DNA of 64,000 nucleotides, taken from NCBI RefSeq assembly GCF_001956215.1, contig NZ_MRTQ01000005.1, positions 124,001 to 188,000 on the forward strand, given 5' to 3'. A model generated the notes under the pieces. It was not told the origin of the DNA. It saw nothing but the letters and a program-made list of their open reading frames with translations, and searched no databases. Position 1 is the stretch's first letter. Each line of letters begins with the position of its first letter. This document shows positions 46,153 to 55,939 of the stretch, piece after piece. The position numbers and the translations under genes were made by a program. Origin of the DNA: Paenibacillus sp. FSL R5-0490. Lineage in GTDB: Bacteria > Bacillota > Bacilli > Bacillales > Cytobacillaceae.

Positions 46153-47259
46153 GTGAGTGAAGAACAATTTGTTTGCGTAGGCTGTGGAGTGAAAGTTCAG
46201 GCAGAGAATCCTGATGAATTAGGTTATGCTCCTCAATCAGCTTTGCAGAAGGAAACAATTATTTGCCAGCGCTGTTTCAGGCTGAAGCACTATAATGAAG
46301 TTCAGGATGTAAGCTTGACTGATGATGATTTTCTGAAGATCCTGAATGAAATTGGACAAAGTGATGCACTTATTGTGAAGATTGTGGACATTTTTGATTT
46401 TAACGGCAGCTGGCTTCCAGGTCTTCACCGTTTTGTGGGCAGCAATAAAATCCTGCTTGTTGGAAACAAAGTCGACCTGCTTCCAAAGTCCGTGAAGACA
46501 AACAAGCTGATTAACTGGATGAAGCAGGAATCAAAACAGCTGGGGCTGAAACCGGAAGAGGTTTATCTGGCCAGTGCTGCAAAAGGGTACTCCATTAATG
46601 AAATTGCAGCAGCCATCGATCATTATCGGGAAGGAAAAGACGTTTATGTAGTAGGATGTACTAATGTAGGTAAATCCACTTTCATCAATCGAATATTAAA
46701 AGAAGTAACAGGTGAGGGCGATGTCATCACTACTTCCCACTTCCCAGGGACGACTCTTGATATTATCGAGATCCCTCTATCTGACGGAAAGGCTTTAGTG
46801 GATACTCCAGGTATAATTAACCATCATCAGATGGCTCATTATGTAGATAAAAGAGATTTAAAGGTGATAACACCTAAAAGAGAGATTAAACCTAAGGTTT
46901 ACCAGCTGAATGAAGAGCAGACTCTGTTTTTTGGCGGACTGGCCAGGTTTGATTACATTGCTGGCGGCCGGCGGTCATTTGTTTGCCATTTCTCCAATGA
47001 ATTAAATATTCACCGCACCAAAACAGAAAAGGCGGATGAGCTATATGAGAATCATGCGGGAGAGATGCTTACACCGCCAAGAATAGAGCAGATGGAAACC
47101 TTCCCGGAGCTTGTGAAACATGAATTTACAATTAAAGAACCGAAAACAGATATAGTATTTTCAGGACTTGGCTGGATAACGGTAAATGAGGGCGGGGCCA
47201 AAGTAGCTGCATATGTTCCTAAAGGTGTCCATGCCATGATAAGGAAGTCATTAATTTAG
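46153..47259 (+). CDS. yqeH: ribosome biogenesis GTPase YqeH
   Basis: Circularly permuted GTPase needed for 30S assembly. The 368-residue protein starts with a zinc finger (CVGCGVKV...CQRC, residues about 7-40). The GTPase motifs then appear in permuted order: G4 GNKVDLL (near 104), G5 SAAKG, G1 GCTNVGKST (near 171), G3 DTPG (near 217). A C-terminal RNA-binding domain follows. GTG start, three bases after yqeG. Confidence 0.96.
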   Translation: MSEEQFVCVGCGVKVQAENPDELGYAPQSALQKETIICQRCFRLKHYNEVQDVSLTDDDFLKILNEIGQSDALIVKIVDIFDFNGSWLPGLHRFVGSNKILLVGNKVDLLPKSVKTNKLINWMKQESKQLGLKPEEVYLASAAKGYSINEIAAAIDHYREGKDVYVVGCTNVGKSTFINRILKEVTGEGDVITTSHFPGTTLDIIEIPLSDGKALVDTPGIINHHQMAHYVDKRDLKVITPKREIKPKVYQLNEEQTLFFGGLARFDYIAGGRRSFVCHFSNELNIHRTKTEKADELYENHAGEMLTPPRIEQMETFPELVKHEFTIKEPKTDIVFSGLGWITVNEGGAKVAAYVPKGVHAMIRKSLI

Positions 47260-47305
47260 GCTGTTACTTGCATTTGCTTACGCTTTTCAAAAGGGGTGAG
47301 GATTT

Positions 47306-48145
47306 TTGAAGAAGCTGTTTGGAGTGATTGGGGATCCAATTTCTCATTCAATGTCCCCTGCTATGCACAATGAATTATTTAAGATTTACAGTATTGATGC
47401 ACATTATCAGCCATTTCATATATCCAGGAGAAATCTGAATGACGCTATTAAAGGGTTCAGGGCAATCGGCATTGCGGGATTTAATGTTACAGTACCCCAT
47501 AAGGAGGCTATCATTCCTCTTTTAGATGAACTGGATCCTCTGGCTGAGGCAATTGGGGCAGTAAATACAGTGGTCAATCAGGATGGTAAGCTAATAGGCT
47601 ATAACACGGATGGAAGCGGATTTGTAAAAGGCCTGCTGAATCAAAACCAATCAATTAATGACAAAAAGGTGCTGATAGTGGGGGCAGGCGGAGCTGCGAG
47701 AGCCATTTATTTTACAATTGCTAAAGAAGGCCCGGAGCTTCTGGACATTTGCAATCGGACTCCAGAAAGGGCAGAGCAGATTTTGAATGATTGCCCTTTT
47801 GAGGTTCCTGCTCGGGTGCTGAACCGGCAGGAAGCAGAAGAGAGCCTGGAAACATACGATTTAATTGTTCAGACTACTTCAATTGGAATGCTTCCGGAAA
47901 TTGGCCAAAGTCCGCTTTCGGTACATAAGCTTAAGCCTGGAGCCTTTGTCAGTGATATCATTTATAATCCGCTGCAAACCAGGCTTTTAAAGGAAGCAGA
48001 CGTAAAGGGCGCCCAAATTCAGAATGGTATTGATATGTTCGTATATCAGGGGGCTCTTGCTTTTGAAATGTGGACTGGCATTGGGCCCGACATTGAAAGA
48101 ATGAGAGAAAAGGTTTTAAATCAGCTGGGAGGATTATTATGCTAA
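47306..48145 (+). CDS. aroE: shikimate dehydrogenase
   Basis: NADPH-dependent reduction of 3-dehydroshikimate in aromatic amino acid synthesis. The 279-residue product has the substrate region (SMSPAMHNE), catalytic Lys in NVTVPHK (near 65), Asp in NTDGSG (near 101), and the NADP-binding VGAGGAARAI (near 130). TTG start with GGGGTGAGG. It overlaps yhbY by seven bases. Confidence 0.96.
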   Translation: MKKLFGVIGDPISHSMSPAMHNELFKIYSIDAHYQPFHISRRNLNDAIKGFRAIGIAGFNVTVPHKEAIIPLLDELDPLAEAIGAVNTVVNQDGKLIGYNTDGSGFVKGLLNQNQSINDKKVLIVGAGGAARAIYFTIAKEGPELLDICNRTPERAEQILNDCPFEVPARVLNRQEAEESLETYDLIVQTTSIGMLPEIGQSPLSVHKLKPGAFVSDIIYNPLQTRLLKEADVKGAQIQNGIDMFVYQGALAFEMWTGIGPDIERMREKVLNQLGGLLC

Positions 48146-48429
48146 CAGGAAAGCAAAAGCGTTTATTGCGATCAAAAGCGCACCATTTAAACCCTATTTT
48201 CCAAGTGGGAAAGGGCGGGGTTAATGAAAATATGATTAAACAAGTAGGAGAAGCACTGGAAGCCCGTGAGTTATTAAAGGTTTCCGTCCTTCAAAACTGT
48301 GAAGAAGACAGAGATACGGTGGCACAGCAGCTGTCAGAAGGCGCGAAGGCTGATGTTGTCCAAATCATCGGGAATATTATTGTTTTATACAAAGAATCAA
48401 AAGAAAACAAACAAATCAACCTGCCGTAA
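48139..48429 (+). CDS. yhbY: ribosome assembly RNA-binding protein YhbY (YqeI)
   Basis: A 96-residue CRM-domain protein that binds the pre-50S particle. The conserved LRSKAHHLNPIFQVGKGGVNENMI start and the GNIIVLYKES end fit the family. It overlaps aroE by seven bases, implying translational coupling. Confidence 0.95.
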   Translation: MLTGKQKRLLRSKAHHLNPIFQVGKGGVNENMIKQVGEALEARELLKVSVLQNCEEDRDTVAQQLSEGAKADVVQIIGNIIVLYKESKENKQINLP

Positions 48430-48468
48430 GCTACGGGGAAATTAAACTGAATGAATGGAGGAGTGTAA

Positions 48469-49038
48469 ATGGAAAAGGTAGGCATACTTGGAGGGACCTT
48501 TAATCCGCCTCATTTAGGCCATCTCATTATTGCAAATGAGGTAATGTCTTCCCATGGTTTGGATGAAGTATGGTTTATGCCGAACCATGAGCCTCCCCAT
48601 AAAAAGAGGTCAGATAATGTCAGCAGCAGTGATCGAATAGAAATGCTGAAACTCGCATTGCAGAATCATCCTGGTTTTAAATTGGAGTTGATTGAGCTGG
48701 AGCGGGAAGGTCCTTCATTTACCTACGATACGATCAGGATTTTGAAGGAACACTATCCTCAAAAGCAATTTTATTTTATTATTGGAGCTGACATGGTTGA
48801 ATATTTGTCCAAGTGGCATAACATTGACAAACTTCTTGAATTGATTACCTTTATAGGAGTAAGGCGGCCATCTTACAATTTGCAGACTCCGTATCCGATT
48901 CTTTATGCTGACGTTCCTGAAATGGGGATCTCCTCCAGTATGATCAGAAGCCGTGTAAAGGAAGGTGGTACTATACGATATCTGGTACCGGATTCTATAA
49001 GGAGTTTTATAAAGGAGAATCATTTATATGAATCGTGA
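48469..49038 (+). CDS. nadD: nicotinate-nucleotide adenylyltransferase
   Basis: Makes deamido-NAD from nicotinate mononucleotide and ATP. The 189-residue product has the nucleotidyltransferase motif GGTFNPPHLGHL (near residue 7) and the C-terminal ISSSMIRSRV (near 154). GGAGG precedes the ATG. It overlaps yqeK by eleven bases. Confidence 0.96.
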   Translation: MEKVGILGGTFNPPHLGHLIIANEVMSSHGLDEVWFMPNHEPPHKKRSDNVSSSDRIEMLKLALQNHPGFKLELIELEREGPSFTYDTIRILKEHYPQKQFYFIIGADMVEYLSKWHNIDKLLELITFIGVRRPSYNLQTPYPILYADVPEMGISSSMIRSRVKEGGTIRYLVPDSIRSFIKENHLYES

Positions 49039-49594
49039 AACAGCTCTGGCTATTGTAAAGGAGCAGCTGACTGAACATCGCTATCTTCATACAGTCGGAG
49101 TGATGGAAACAGCCATTAAACTTGCAGAGAAATATGGCGCTGATAGTAAGAAAGCTGAATTGGCAGCCATTTTTCATGATTATGCTAAGTTCCGCCCTAA
49201 GGAAGAAATGAGGGAAATTATCAGTAAGGAAGGTATGCCAGCCGAGCTTTTGGATTACAATAGTGAACTTTGGCATGCTCCTGTCGGTGCTTTTTTGGCT
49301 GAGAAAGAAGCGGGAATCCATGATAAAGAGGTTCTGGATGCAATAAGATATCATACTTCAGGGAGGCCGGGAATGGCACTTCTTGAAAAGATCATTTATC
49401 TTGCAGATTATATTGAACCTGGAAGACATTTTCCGGGTGTTGACGAAGTGCGTGATTTAGCAAAGACGAACTTGAACAAGGCTTTAATAAAATCTATTCA
49501 AAATACCATCATGTTTTTAATGAAAAAAGGGCAGCCTGTTTTTCCGGCTTCCTTCGAAACGTATAATGACCTTGTAATGAATAAGGAGGATTGA
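49028..49594 (+). CDS. yqeK: HD-domain diadenosine tetraphosphatase YqeK
   Basis: A 188-residue HD hydrolase that splits Ap4A to two ADP. Metal-binding motifs are HTVGVMETA (near residue 19) and FHDYAKF (near 49), with further His in NSELWHAPVGA and YHTSGRPGM. It overlaps nadD and is four bases from rsfS. Confidence 0.94.
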   Translation: MNRETALAIVKEQLTEHRYLHTVGVMETAIKLAEKYGADSKKAELAAIFHDYAKFRPKEEMREIISKEGMPAELLDYNSELWHAPVGAFLAEKEAGIHDKEVLDAIRYHTSGRPGMALLEKIIYLADYIEPGRHFPGVDEVRDLAKTNLNKALIKSIQNTIMFLMKKGQPVFPASFETYNDLVMNKED

Positions 49595-49598
49595 TTAA

Positions 49599-49955
49599 AT
49601 GAAAGAAAATACTATGCTGATGACGGCAGTAAAAGCAGCGGATGATAAACGTGCAGAAGATATAACGGTTCTTAATATGAAGGGGATTTCCCTGATTTCG
49701 GACTACTTTGTTATTTGTCACGGAAATTCTGATAAACAAGTGCAGGCCATTGCTCGGGAAATGAAAGAAAAATCTGAAGAACACGGGTTTACGGTTAAGC
49801 GAATGGAAGGCTTTGATGAAGCAAGGTGGATTCTGGTTGATATGGGCGATATTATTGCACATATTTTCCATAAGGATGAAAGAAGCTACTATAATCTCGA
49901 AAGACTTTGGGGAGATGCCCCGGTCGAAAACGTTCAGGGCATTCTTAACCAATGA
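49599..49955 (+). CDS. rsfS: ribosome silencing factor RsfS (YqeL)
   Basis: Binds uL14 and blocks 50S joining, slowing translation in poor conditions. The 118-residue product has the family core DYFVICHGNSDKQVQAIA and the C-terminal GFDEARWILVDMGDIIAHIF. It overlaps yqeM by four bases (ATGA). Confidence 0.96.
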   Translation: MKENTMLMTAVKAADDKRAEDITVLNMKGISLISDYFVICHGNSDKQVQAIAREMKEKSEEHGFTVKRMEGFDEARWILVDMGDIIAHIFHKDERSYYNLERLWGDAPVENVQGILNQ

Positions 49956-50701
49956 GCTACGGAAAGTTCGCTTATCTCTATGACAGGCTGATGGAAGATG
50001 TTCCTTATGACAGCTGGATTAAATTGGTCAATGAAAAGCATGTGGAATTTAATGTTTCAGGCAAACAATTGCTGGATCTTGCATGCGGCACAGGACAGCT
50101 TACAATAAGGTTAAGTGAACATGGCTATGATGTAACCGGTGTGGATTTATCAGAGGATATGCTGGCTGTAGCCCAATCAAAGGCGGAGCAGAAAGGTCTT
50201 CAAATCCCCTTTTACCAGCAGAACATGGCAGAGCTTGAAGGGTTTAGTGAATTTGATATTATTGGCATCTTTTGTGATTCGCTGAATTATCTGGAGACAG
50301 AATCAGATGTGAAGAACACCTTCCGGCGGGTCCATAGCTATTTAAAAAACGATGGTCTATTTATTTTTGATGTTCATTCCATTTATAAAATTATGCAGAT
50401 ATTTATGAACCAGACCTTTGCTGAAAATGACGAGGAAATTTCATATATCTGGCACAGCTTTCAGGGCGAATACCCCAATTCTGTAGAGCATGATCTTTCA
50501 TTTTTTGTTCAGGACGAAAAAACAGGGAAGTATGACCGCTATGACGAACTTCATTTTCAGCGCACTTATCCTATTGATCAATATAAAAGCTGGCTTGAGG
50601 AATGCGGTTTTGACCTTGTTGACGTTTCAGGAGATTTTAAAGAAGGACCGCCAGACAGCCAGGCTGAACGAATCATTCTTATTGCAAAGAAAAGACACTA
50701 A
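49952..50701 (+). CDS. yqeM: class I SAM-dependent methyltransferase YqeM
   Basis: A 249-residue protein with motif I LLDLACGTGQLTIRL (near residue 40) and motif II VTGVDLSEDML. Substrate unknown. The four-base overlap with rsfS puts it in the same operon, which suggests but does not prove an rRNA or ribosomal-protein target. A terminator follows. Confidence 0.92.
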   Translation: MSYGKFAYLYDRLMEDVPYDSWIKLVNEKHVEFNVSGKQLLDLACGTGQLTIRLSEHGYDVTGVDLSEDMLAVAQSKAEQKGLQIPFYQQNMAELEGFSEFDIIGIFCDSLNYLETESDVKNTFRRVHSYLKNDGLFIFDVHSIYKIMQIFMNQTFAENDEEISYIWHSFQGEYPNSVEHDLSFFVQDEKTGKYDRYDELHFQRTYPIDQYKSWLEECGFDLVDVSGDFKEGPPDSQAERIILIAKKRH

Positions 50702-50703
50702 TA

Positions 50704-50737
50704 AAAAAACAGCCGGGTTTTCGGCTGTTTTTTTTAA
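50704..50737 (+). terminator. intrinsic terminator after yqeM
   Basis: AAACAGCC and GGCTGTTT arms followed by a long T run. Confidence 0.9.
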
Positions 50738-50771
50738 ATAGTGAAGGATTATTTCCATTAACATCGAATAG

Positions 50772-51596
50772 CTAATAGAGAGAATACTGCTTTTTTACTT
50801 CGACAAGATCTTCGTCAAACTTGGAATGTGTCGCCTGGAATAAGTGTTCAAATACACTGCCGAGCTCGCTTTCAAGAATTTTAATTCCCTCTCCTGTAAT
50901 TCCTCCTTTGACACACACCTTCTCCTGCAATGTAGGCAATGTATAAAATCCTTTTTTCAGTAATTCCCCAAGCCCAATCAGCATTTCTCCTGCAAGCTTT
51001 GTAGCTGTTTCATTATCAATCTCCGTTTCCGTAACTGCTGCATTGATGAAGCGCTGAGTCAAGTAGCTGAAAAAGGCAGGTCCGCAGCTGACAATATCCG
51101 AAGAAACCCTGGTAATCGCTTCCTCTATAAAAACAGGTGTGGAGATGCTTTCAAAAAGCTTGTTAAGTTCCCCTTTCCATTGTTCGCTGCACTGTTCACC
51201 GAATGATAATAATGACACCCCTGATAAGGCCCGGTTAGTAATGCTTGGAATCGCCCTTGCTGCTGAGCAAGGCACAATTGATTCAAGCTGTTTTACACTA
51301 ATAGGGCTGGTTATGGACACTACACATTTATCTTCTGACAGGAACGGCAAAATATCCTGAACGACATTATATACATCATGAGGCTTTACACAAATAAAGA
51401 TCAGTGAAGAACGATTGGCGGCCTCTCTTGCGTTATTTACAACGGTAATTTCCTGATGCGTTTCTTTTATTTTATTCGCTTTTGCCACTGTCCGATTGGT
51501 TATCGTCATGGAGGCAGGGGAAACGGCTCCTCCATCCAGGAAGGCCTCGGTCAAAATTCTCCCCATATTACCTGTGCCAATGATTCCGATTTTCAA
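50772..51596 (-). CDS. comER: late competence protein ComER
   Basis: A 274-residue protein of the pyrroline-5-carboxylate reductase family: Rossmann motif GIIGTGNMGRILTEAF at the N-terminus and a C-terminal dimerisation domain containing SCGPAFFSYL and GGITGEGI. In B. subtilis it is dispensable for transformation, and some Bacillus ComER proteins affect sporulation and biofilm. It is divergent from comEA, with 89 bases between the starts. Confidence 0.93.
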   Translation of the reverse strand: MKIGIIGTGNMGRILTEAFLDGGAVSPASMTITNRTVAKANKIKETHQEITVVNNAREAANRSSLIFICVKPHDVYNVVQDILPFLSEDKCVVSITSPISVKQLESIVPCSAARAIPSITNRALSGVSLLSFGEQCSEQWKGELNKLFESISTPVFIEEAITRVSSDIVSCGPAFFSYLTQRFINAAVTETEIDNETATKLAGEMLIGLGELLKKGFYTLPTLQEKVCVKGGITGEGIKILESELGSVFEHLFQATHSKFDEDLVEVKKQYSLY

Positions 51597-51685
51597 TGCA
51601 ACATCCCTCCTTTAAAAGCAGGCTTTCTCATATAACGATATGTATCAAAAAAACATTTATTCCAAAAAGAAAGGATGGATCGATA

Positions 51686-52318
51686 GTGCCCGAATGGATA
51701 AAAGCCTATAAATTTTACTTTGCAGGAGGTGCGATCGCATTGGCTGCACTCCTCTATTATTTTTTAATGCCAGTTCAGGAGACTGAAGTATTTCCAGAAA
51801 TTGAGCAGTCAATTTCTTTGAACGAAGAAGAAGGTAAAGAAACAGCAGGTGATATGCAGGCTGAACAGGTGCCGCAGGCAATGAAAGCAGATATTAAAGG
51901 AGCAGTAAAAAAACCGGGAGTGTACGAAGCAAAAGAGGGTGAAAGGGTGATAGACCTGCTGGAAAAAGCAGGCGGACTAACGGAAAAAGCGGATAGCACT
52001 AAAATTAATTTTGCCCTGAAAATTACAGATGAAATGGTGATATATGTTCCGGAAGAGGGTGAAATTATTGAAGAGACCCGGGCGGGAGCCGGAAATGTCG
52101 AGGTTAAAGGACAGCAGGATAGCGGAAAGGTAAATTTAAACAGGGCGGATGAAACAGAATTGCAGACATTGCCGGGGGTTGGACCCTCTAAAGCTGCAGC
52201 GATAATTGAACACCGCGATACAAATGGACCCTTTAAGGATATTGAGGATTTGAAATTAATATCAGGGATAGGGGATAAAACCTTTGAAAAACTGAAAGAG
52301 CATATTAGTGTAAACTAA
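51686..52318 (+). CDS. comEA: competence DNA receptor ComEA
   Basis: Membrane-anchored receptor that binds incoming double-stranded DNA. The 210-residue product has one membrane span (about 9-31), an SLBB domain (ADIKGAVKKPGVYEA, near 70), a linker, and a C-terminal helix-hairpin-helix DNA-binding domain (VNLNRADETELQTLPGVGPS). GAAAGGATGG precedes the GTG at 51686; a longer upstream frame lacks a site. comEB follows after about 100 bases. Confidence 0.95.
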   Translation: MPEWIKAYKFYFAGGAIALAALLYYFLMPVQETEVFPEIEQSISLNEEEGKETAGDMQAEQVPQAMKADIKGAVKKPGVYEAKEGERVIDLLEKAGGLTEKADSTKINFALKITDEMVIYVPEEGEIIEETRAGAGNVEVKGQQDSGKVNLNRADETELQTLPGVGPSKAAAIIEHRDTNGPFKDIEDLKLISGIGDKTFEKLKEHISVN

Positions 52319-52420
52319 TTTCCTCCCATTGACCTGCACAAACTTGAGGCTTACACTTATTGAGAGAAAAAGCTATATTTTAATTCAGGGCATACATGCC
52401 TGTGTAAAGGGGAGAGACAG

Positions 52421-52984
52421 ATGGACCGGATTTCCTGGAACCAATATTTTATGGCACAAAGCCATTTGCTTGCTTTGAGGAGCACATGTACAAGACTAGC
52501 GGTCGGAGCAACCATTGTAAGGGATAAGAGAATCATTGCAGGCGGCTATAATGGATCTATTGCCGGCGGTGAACATTGTGTTGATGATGGCTGCTATGTT
52601 ATTGATAACCATTGTGTCAGGACCATTCATGCGGAAATGAATGCGATTTTACAGTGTGCAAAATTTGGGGTGCCGACAAGTGATGCAGAAATATATGTAA
52701 CTCATTTTCCGTGCCTTCAATGCTGCAAAGCAATTATACAGGCGGGAATTAAAACAGTTTACTACGCACAGGACTATAAAAATCACCCTTATGGAATTGA
52801 ACTCTTTGAGAAGGCTGGTGTGAAAACTGTCCATGTGGCGGCTGATAAAGTATCCTTCGATGGCAGCATACAGGAAAAACGTGATTTTATAGAGGACTTA
52901 ATTAAAGAGCTTGAAAAAAGCGGTAAAAATCAGGACATTATGAAAAGCTATAAAGAAAAAAAGGACAAGCTTTTTCAAAATTAA
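52421..52984 (+). CDS. comEB: dCMP deaminase ComEB
   Basis: Zinc deaminase converting dCMP to dUMP. The 187-residue product has the zinc motif HAEMNAI (near residue 70) and PCLQCCK (near 99). In competence it is dispensable for uptake but helps localise the machinery. GGGGAGAG precedes the ATG. A hairpin without a strong T run follows. Confidence 0.95.
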   Translation: MDRISWNQYFMAQSHLLALRSTCTRLAVGATIVRDKRIIAGGYNGSIAGGEHCVDDGCYVIDNHCVRTIHAEMNAILQCAKFGVPTSDAEIYVTHFPCLQCCKAIIQAGIKTVYYAQDYKNHPYGIELFEKAGVKTVHVAADKVSFDGSIQEKRDFIEDLIKELEKSGKNQDIMKSYKEKKDKLFQN

Positions 52985-52995
52985 TCCATAGAAAC

Positions 52996-53023
52996 AGCAG
53001 CACCTTCAATGAAAGGTGCTGCT
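52996..53023 (+). terminator. hairpin between comEB and comEC
   Basis: AGCAGCACCTT and AAGGTGCTGCT form an 11-bp stem; only CCCTTC follows, so it is a weak terminator or a processing/attenuation site. Confidence 0.5.
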
Positions 53024-53053
53024 CCCTTCAAAATAACTAAAGGAGCAAATGAT

Positions 53054-55381
53054 ATGAAAGGCAGATGGATCTACGCAGCTGCTGCCTCACTCCTGGGAAA
53101 TCTAACATCATTACTTCATCCGGCAATTGCTGTCATTTTTTCTCTTCTTGCCCTTTTCCTTTTAAAAAGAAATATCTTGACTAAAAAGACTATGACTGTC
53201 CTGATTATGATTTACCTTGCTCTAATCATAAGGAGTGAATTAGCGGCAGAATATAACAGGACAAGCCTTACAGGAAATGAGAGTGATTTTGAAATTACCC
53301 TGTCAGAGTCAGTAAAGATAGATGGGGACCTTCTCACAGTCCTAATTGAATTGACCGATAAAAAGGAAAAGCTGGCTGCCAGGTATAAGATCAAATCCGA
53401 AGCAGAACAAAAATTCCTATCAGACCATCTGAGGATAGGAATGACATGCCGGGTTAATGGCACCTTACAGACTCCTCCAACATCTACAAATCCTAATTCC
53501 TTCAGCTACAAGGATTACTTAAGCCACAATAGAATCTTTTGGATCCTCGAATTGGAACAGTTAAACCTCTCTGATTGCATATACAATAAAAGCCGCATCA
53601 CATTACCTATTTTAAAAATGAGGGAGATGGGCACAAAACATATTTTAGAGCATTTCCCTGAACAGGCAGCTCCGCTTTCAATCGCACTTGTCTTCGGCGA
53701 TCGGAATTTTATTGATGAGGATATTATCGCTTCTTATCAGAAAATCGGAATTATCCATTTGCTTGCAATATCCGGACTTCATGTAGGAATGCTTGCTGGT
53801 ATGTTTTTTCTTGCTGGAGTACGTGCAGGGATCACCACAGAAAAAATGACCAGCATCCTAATAATGGTTTTGCCGGTATATGCAATACTTACAGGGGCTG
53901 CACCGTCTGTACTGCGGGCTGTGTTTATGATGCTTCTGGTTTTACTGGCAAAGAAGCTGAAGGCCACTATTCAATTAGCTGATGTTATCTCCATTGTGTT
54001 TGCCGGCTATCTTTTTATCTCCCCTTTTATTATCTATAATGCGGGGTTTCAGCTGTCTTTTGCTGTGGCCTTATCGCTTATTCTCTCAGCTCCTGCCATA
54101 TTCAAAAAATTTACTCATCCTCTCGCTGCCCTCCTGTCTGTTTCTCTTATTTGCCAGATAGCGGCCATTCCGATCCTCCTTTGGCATTTTTATGAGGTAT
54201 CGATTATTTCCATAATTGCCAATCTGATCTTTGTACCTTTGTATTCTTCCATAGTCCTGCCTGTGGTATTAATTTTATTTATTTTTGATTTATTAACAGG
54301 AGGAAGGGCAGATTTCTTACTTCATGTATTGGAAAAAATGATCGTTTTTCTTAATTGGATTGCTGAAATGCTTTCCGCCATTCCTAATTCGACCCTTATT
54401 CTTGGCAGGCCATCCCCTTTAATGCTGATCATATATCTTTTTCTCATTCCCGCATTCTTTGCCGGCTGGGAAAGGTCAAAAAACAAAAAAGCTATTATTA
54501 AGAACGGTGTGCTTCCTATTCTTGCGATAATAATTCATTATTTGTCAAATGTGATTACACCAGCCGGTGAAATTACATTTATTGATGTTGGGCAGGGGGA
54601 CAGCATCCTGATAAAGCTTCCGTATGGGAGAGGGAATTATTTGATAGATGCAGGAGGTGCGCCTATGTTTGAGTCTGAGGACTGGAAGATGCGAAGCGAT
54701 CCATATGAAACAGGAATGGACACAGTAGTGCCTTTTCTGAAAAGCAAAGGGATCAGTGAAATAGATAAATTTTTTCTCACTCATGGGGATATGGACCACA
54801 TTGGCGGAGCATCAGCTGTTCTGAAGGAAATGAAGGTAAAGTCTGTTGTGTTTTCGCAGGGATCAGAGTTCTCGGAGGCTGAAAAGGATTTGGCTGTACA
54901 GGCTAAAAATAGCAAAAGTGAAATTTTTTTCACTAAAGCCGGAGATAGCTGGCTCATAGGAGATTCTGTATTTCAAGTTTTGTCCCCGTTTGGCGGCGAG
55001 ATGGGGGACGGTGTGGGGCAAAATGATGGATCTATTGTCCTTTTTGCCAAAGTGGGAGGGTTAAACTGGCTGTTTACCGGAGATTTGGAGGAACAGGGGG
55101 AAGGTCAGCTCATAAAGTCTTATCCCAAGTTGAAAGCTGATGTAGTGAAAATTGCACATCATGGAAGCAAAACCTCATCAACAGATTTATTTCTCGCTGG
55201 AGTGAAGCCGCGGATTGGAGTTATTTCTGCAGGCAGGAACAACAGGTATGGGCATCCTCATAATGATGTAATGAGCAGGCTGAATGACTATAAGGTCAAA
55301 GTATTGCGAACCGATAAGCAAGGGGCAATTACCTATTTTTTTAAAGGGGATTCAGGAACCTTTTCAGTGCAGCTTCCATAG
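53054..55381 (+). CDS. comEC: DNA internalisation channel ComEC/Rec2
   Basis: Membrane channel that carries single-stranded DNA into the cell. The 775-residue product has N-terminal spans, an OB-like DUF4131 domain (about 60-170), the Competence domain with multiple spans (about 200-480, LALVFGDR and LLAISGLHVGML), and a C-terminal metallo-beta-lactamase domain (THGDMDHIGG near 575, IAHHGSKTSS later). AAGGAGC supports the ATG at 53054. Confidence 0.95.
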   Translation: MKGRWIYAAAASLLGNLTSLLHPAIAVIFSLLALFLLKRNILTKKTMTVLIMIYLALIIRSELAAEYNRTSLTGNESDFEITLSESVKIDGDLLTVLIELTDKKEKLAARYKIKSEAEQKFLSDHLRIGMTCRVNGTLQTPPTSTNPNSFSYKDYLSHNRIFWILELEQLNLSDCIYNKSRITLPILKMREMGTKHILEHFPEQAAPLSIALVFGDRNFIDEDIIASYQKIGIIHLLAISGLHVGMLAGMFFLAGVRAGITTEKMTSILIMVLPVYAILTGAAPSVLRAVFMMLLVLLAKKLKATIQLADVISIVFAGYLFISPFIIYNAGFQLSFAVALSLILSAPAIFKKFTHPLAALLSVSLICQIAAIPILLWHFYEVSIISIIANLIFVPLYSSIVLPVVLILFIFDLLTGGRADFLLHVLEKMIVFLNWIAEMLSAIPNSTLILGRPSPLMLIIYLFLIPAFFAGWERSKNKKAIIKNGVLPILAIIIHYLSNVITPAGEITFIDVGQGDSILIKLPYGRGNYLIDAGGAPMFESEDWKMRSDPYETGMDTVVPFLKSKGISEIDKFFLTHGDMDHIGGASAVLKEMKVKSVVFSQGSEFSEAEKDLAVQAKNSKSEIFFTKAGDSWLIGDSVFQVLSPFGGEMGDGVGQNDGSIVLFAKVGGLNWLFTGDLEEQGEGQLIKSYPKLKADVVKIAHHGSKTSSTDLFLAGVKPRIGVISAGRNNRYGHPHNDVMSRLNDYKVKVLRTDKQGAITYFFKGDSGTFSVQLP

Positions 55382-55437
55382 TATATGTTAGAAAGCATCA
55401 GCTTCAAGACTTAATAAAGCTTAATCGAAATTCCGCC

Positions 55438-55468
55438 AAAAAAAAGAGGCTGCTAAGGCAGCCTCAAT
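55438..55468 (-). terminator. intrinsic terminator of yqzM
   Basis: GAGGCTGC and GCAGCCTC arms; on the minus strand a long T run follows. Confidence 0.9.
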
Positions 55469-55506
55469 GTGTCAGCGGTATTGTGACACATAACTGTATG
55501 TAGCCA

Positions 55507-55641
55507 TTAAGCTCCTAAAAATTTAATGACTGTTGCAATAATAAATAACGTTGCGAAGAAACCGAATGATACGATGAATCCTACACCAGAGTCGATTGCA
55601 TCATTACGTTTGCTTTGGACGTTCTTTTCAAATTCGTTCAC
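55507..55641 (-). CDS. yqzM: YqzM family small membrane protein
   Basis: A 44-residue protein with hydrophilic N-terminus (NEFEKNVQSKRNDA) and one membrane span (GFIVSFGFFATLFIIATVI). This closely matches the YqzM family, function unknown, which also lies between comEC and holA in B. subtilis. AGGAGGGG precedes the GTG at 55641. Confidence 0.9.
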   Translation of the reverse strand: MNEFEKNVQSKRNDAIDSGVGFIVSFGFFATLFIIATVIKFLGA

Positions 55642-55939
55642 AGTCTACCCCTCCTATTTCCTATATAGTATAAGTCATTCAAATGAAAAAATCTAGAGTT
55701 CGCCTGCCCTTTTCCTGCATTAGCAGGAGTTGTCACAAATATGACGAAACATCATGGGGAAAATAACAAACAAAGGTGCACCGCAGCTTCCTGAGTTACC
55801 CGGGCCTCAGGGATGCAGCGTTCTATATAGATTGGAAATTGGCGTTCATTTGGGCGCCAATTTCTTATGTCTTGTCAAATTGCCATCGCTTCTTTAGGAT
55901 ATATAGTGAATATATTGTTTGGCGAACGGAGAGAAGAAA

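Noticed and set aside
51597-51685. ComK box between comER and comEA
   Set aside because: A and T runs exist, but no pair of AAAA-N5-TTTT boxes at proper spacing could be placed.
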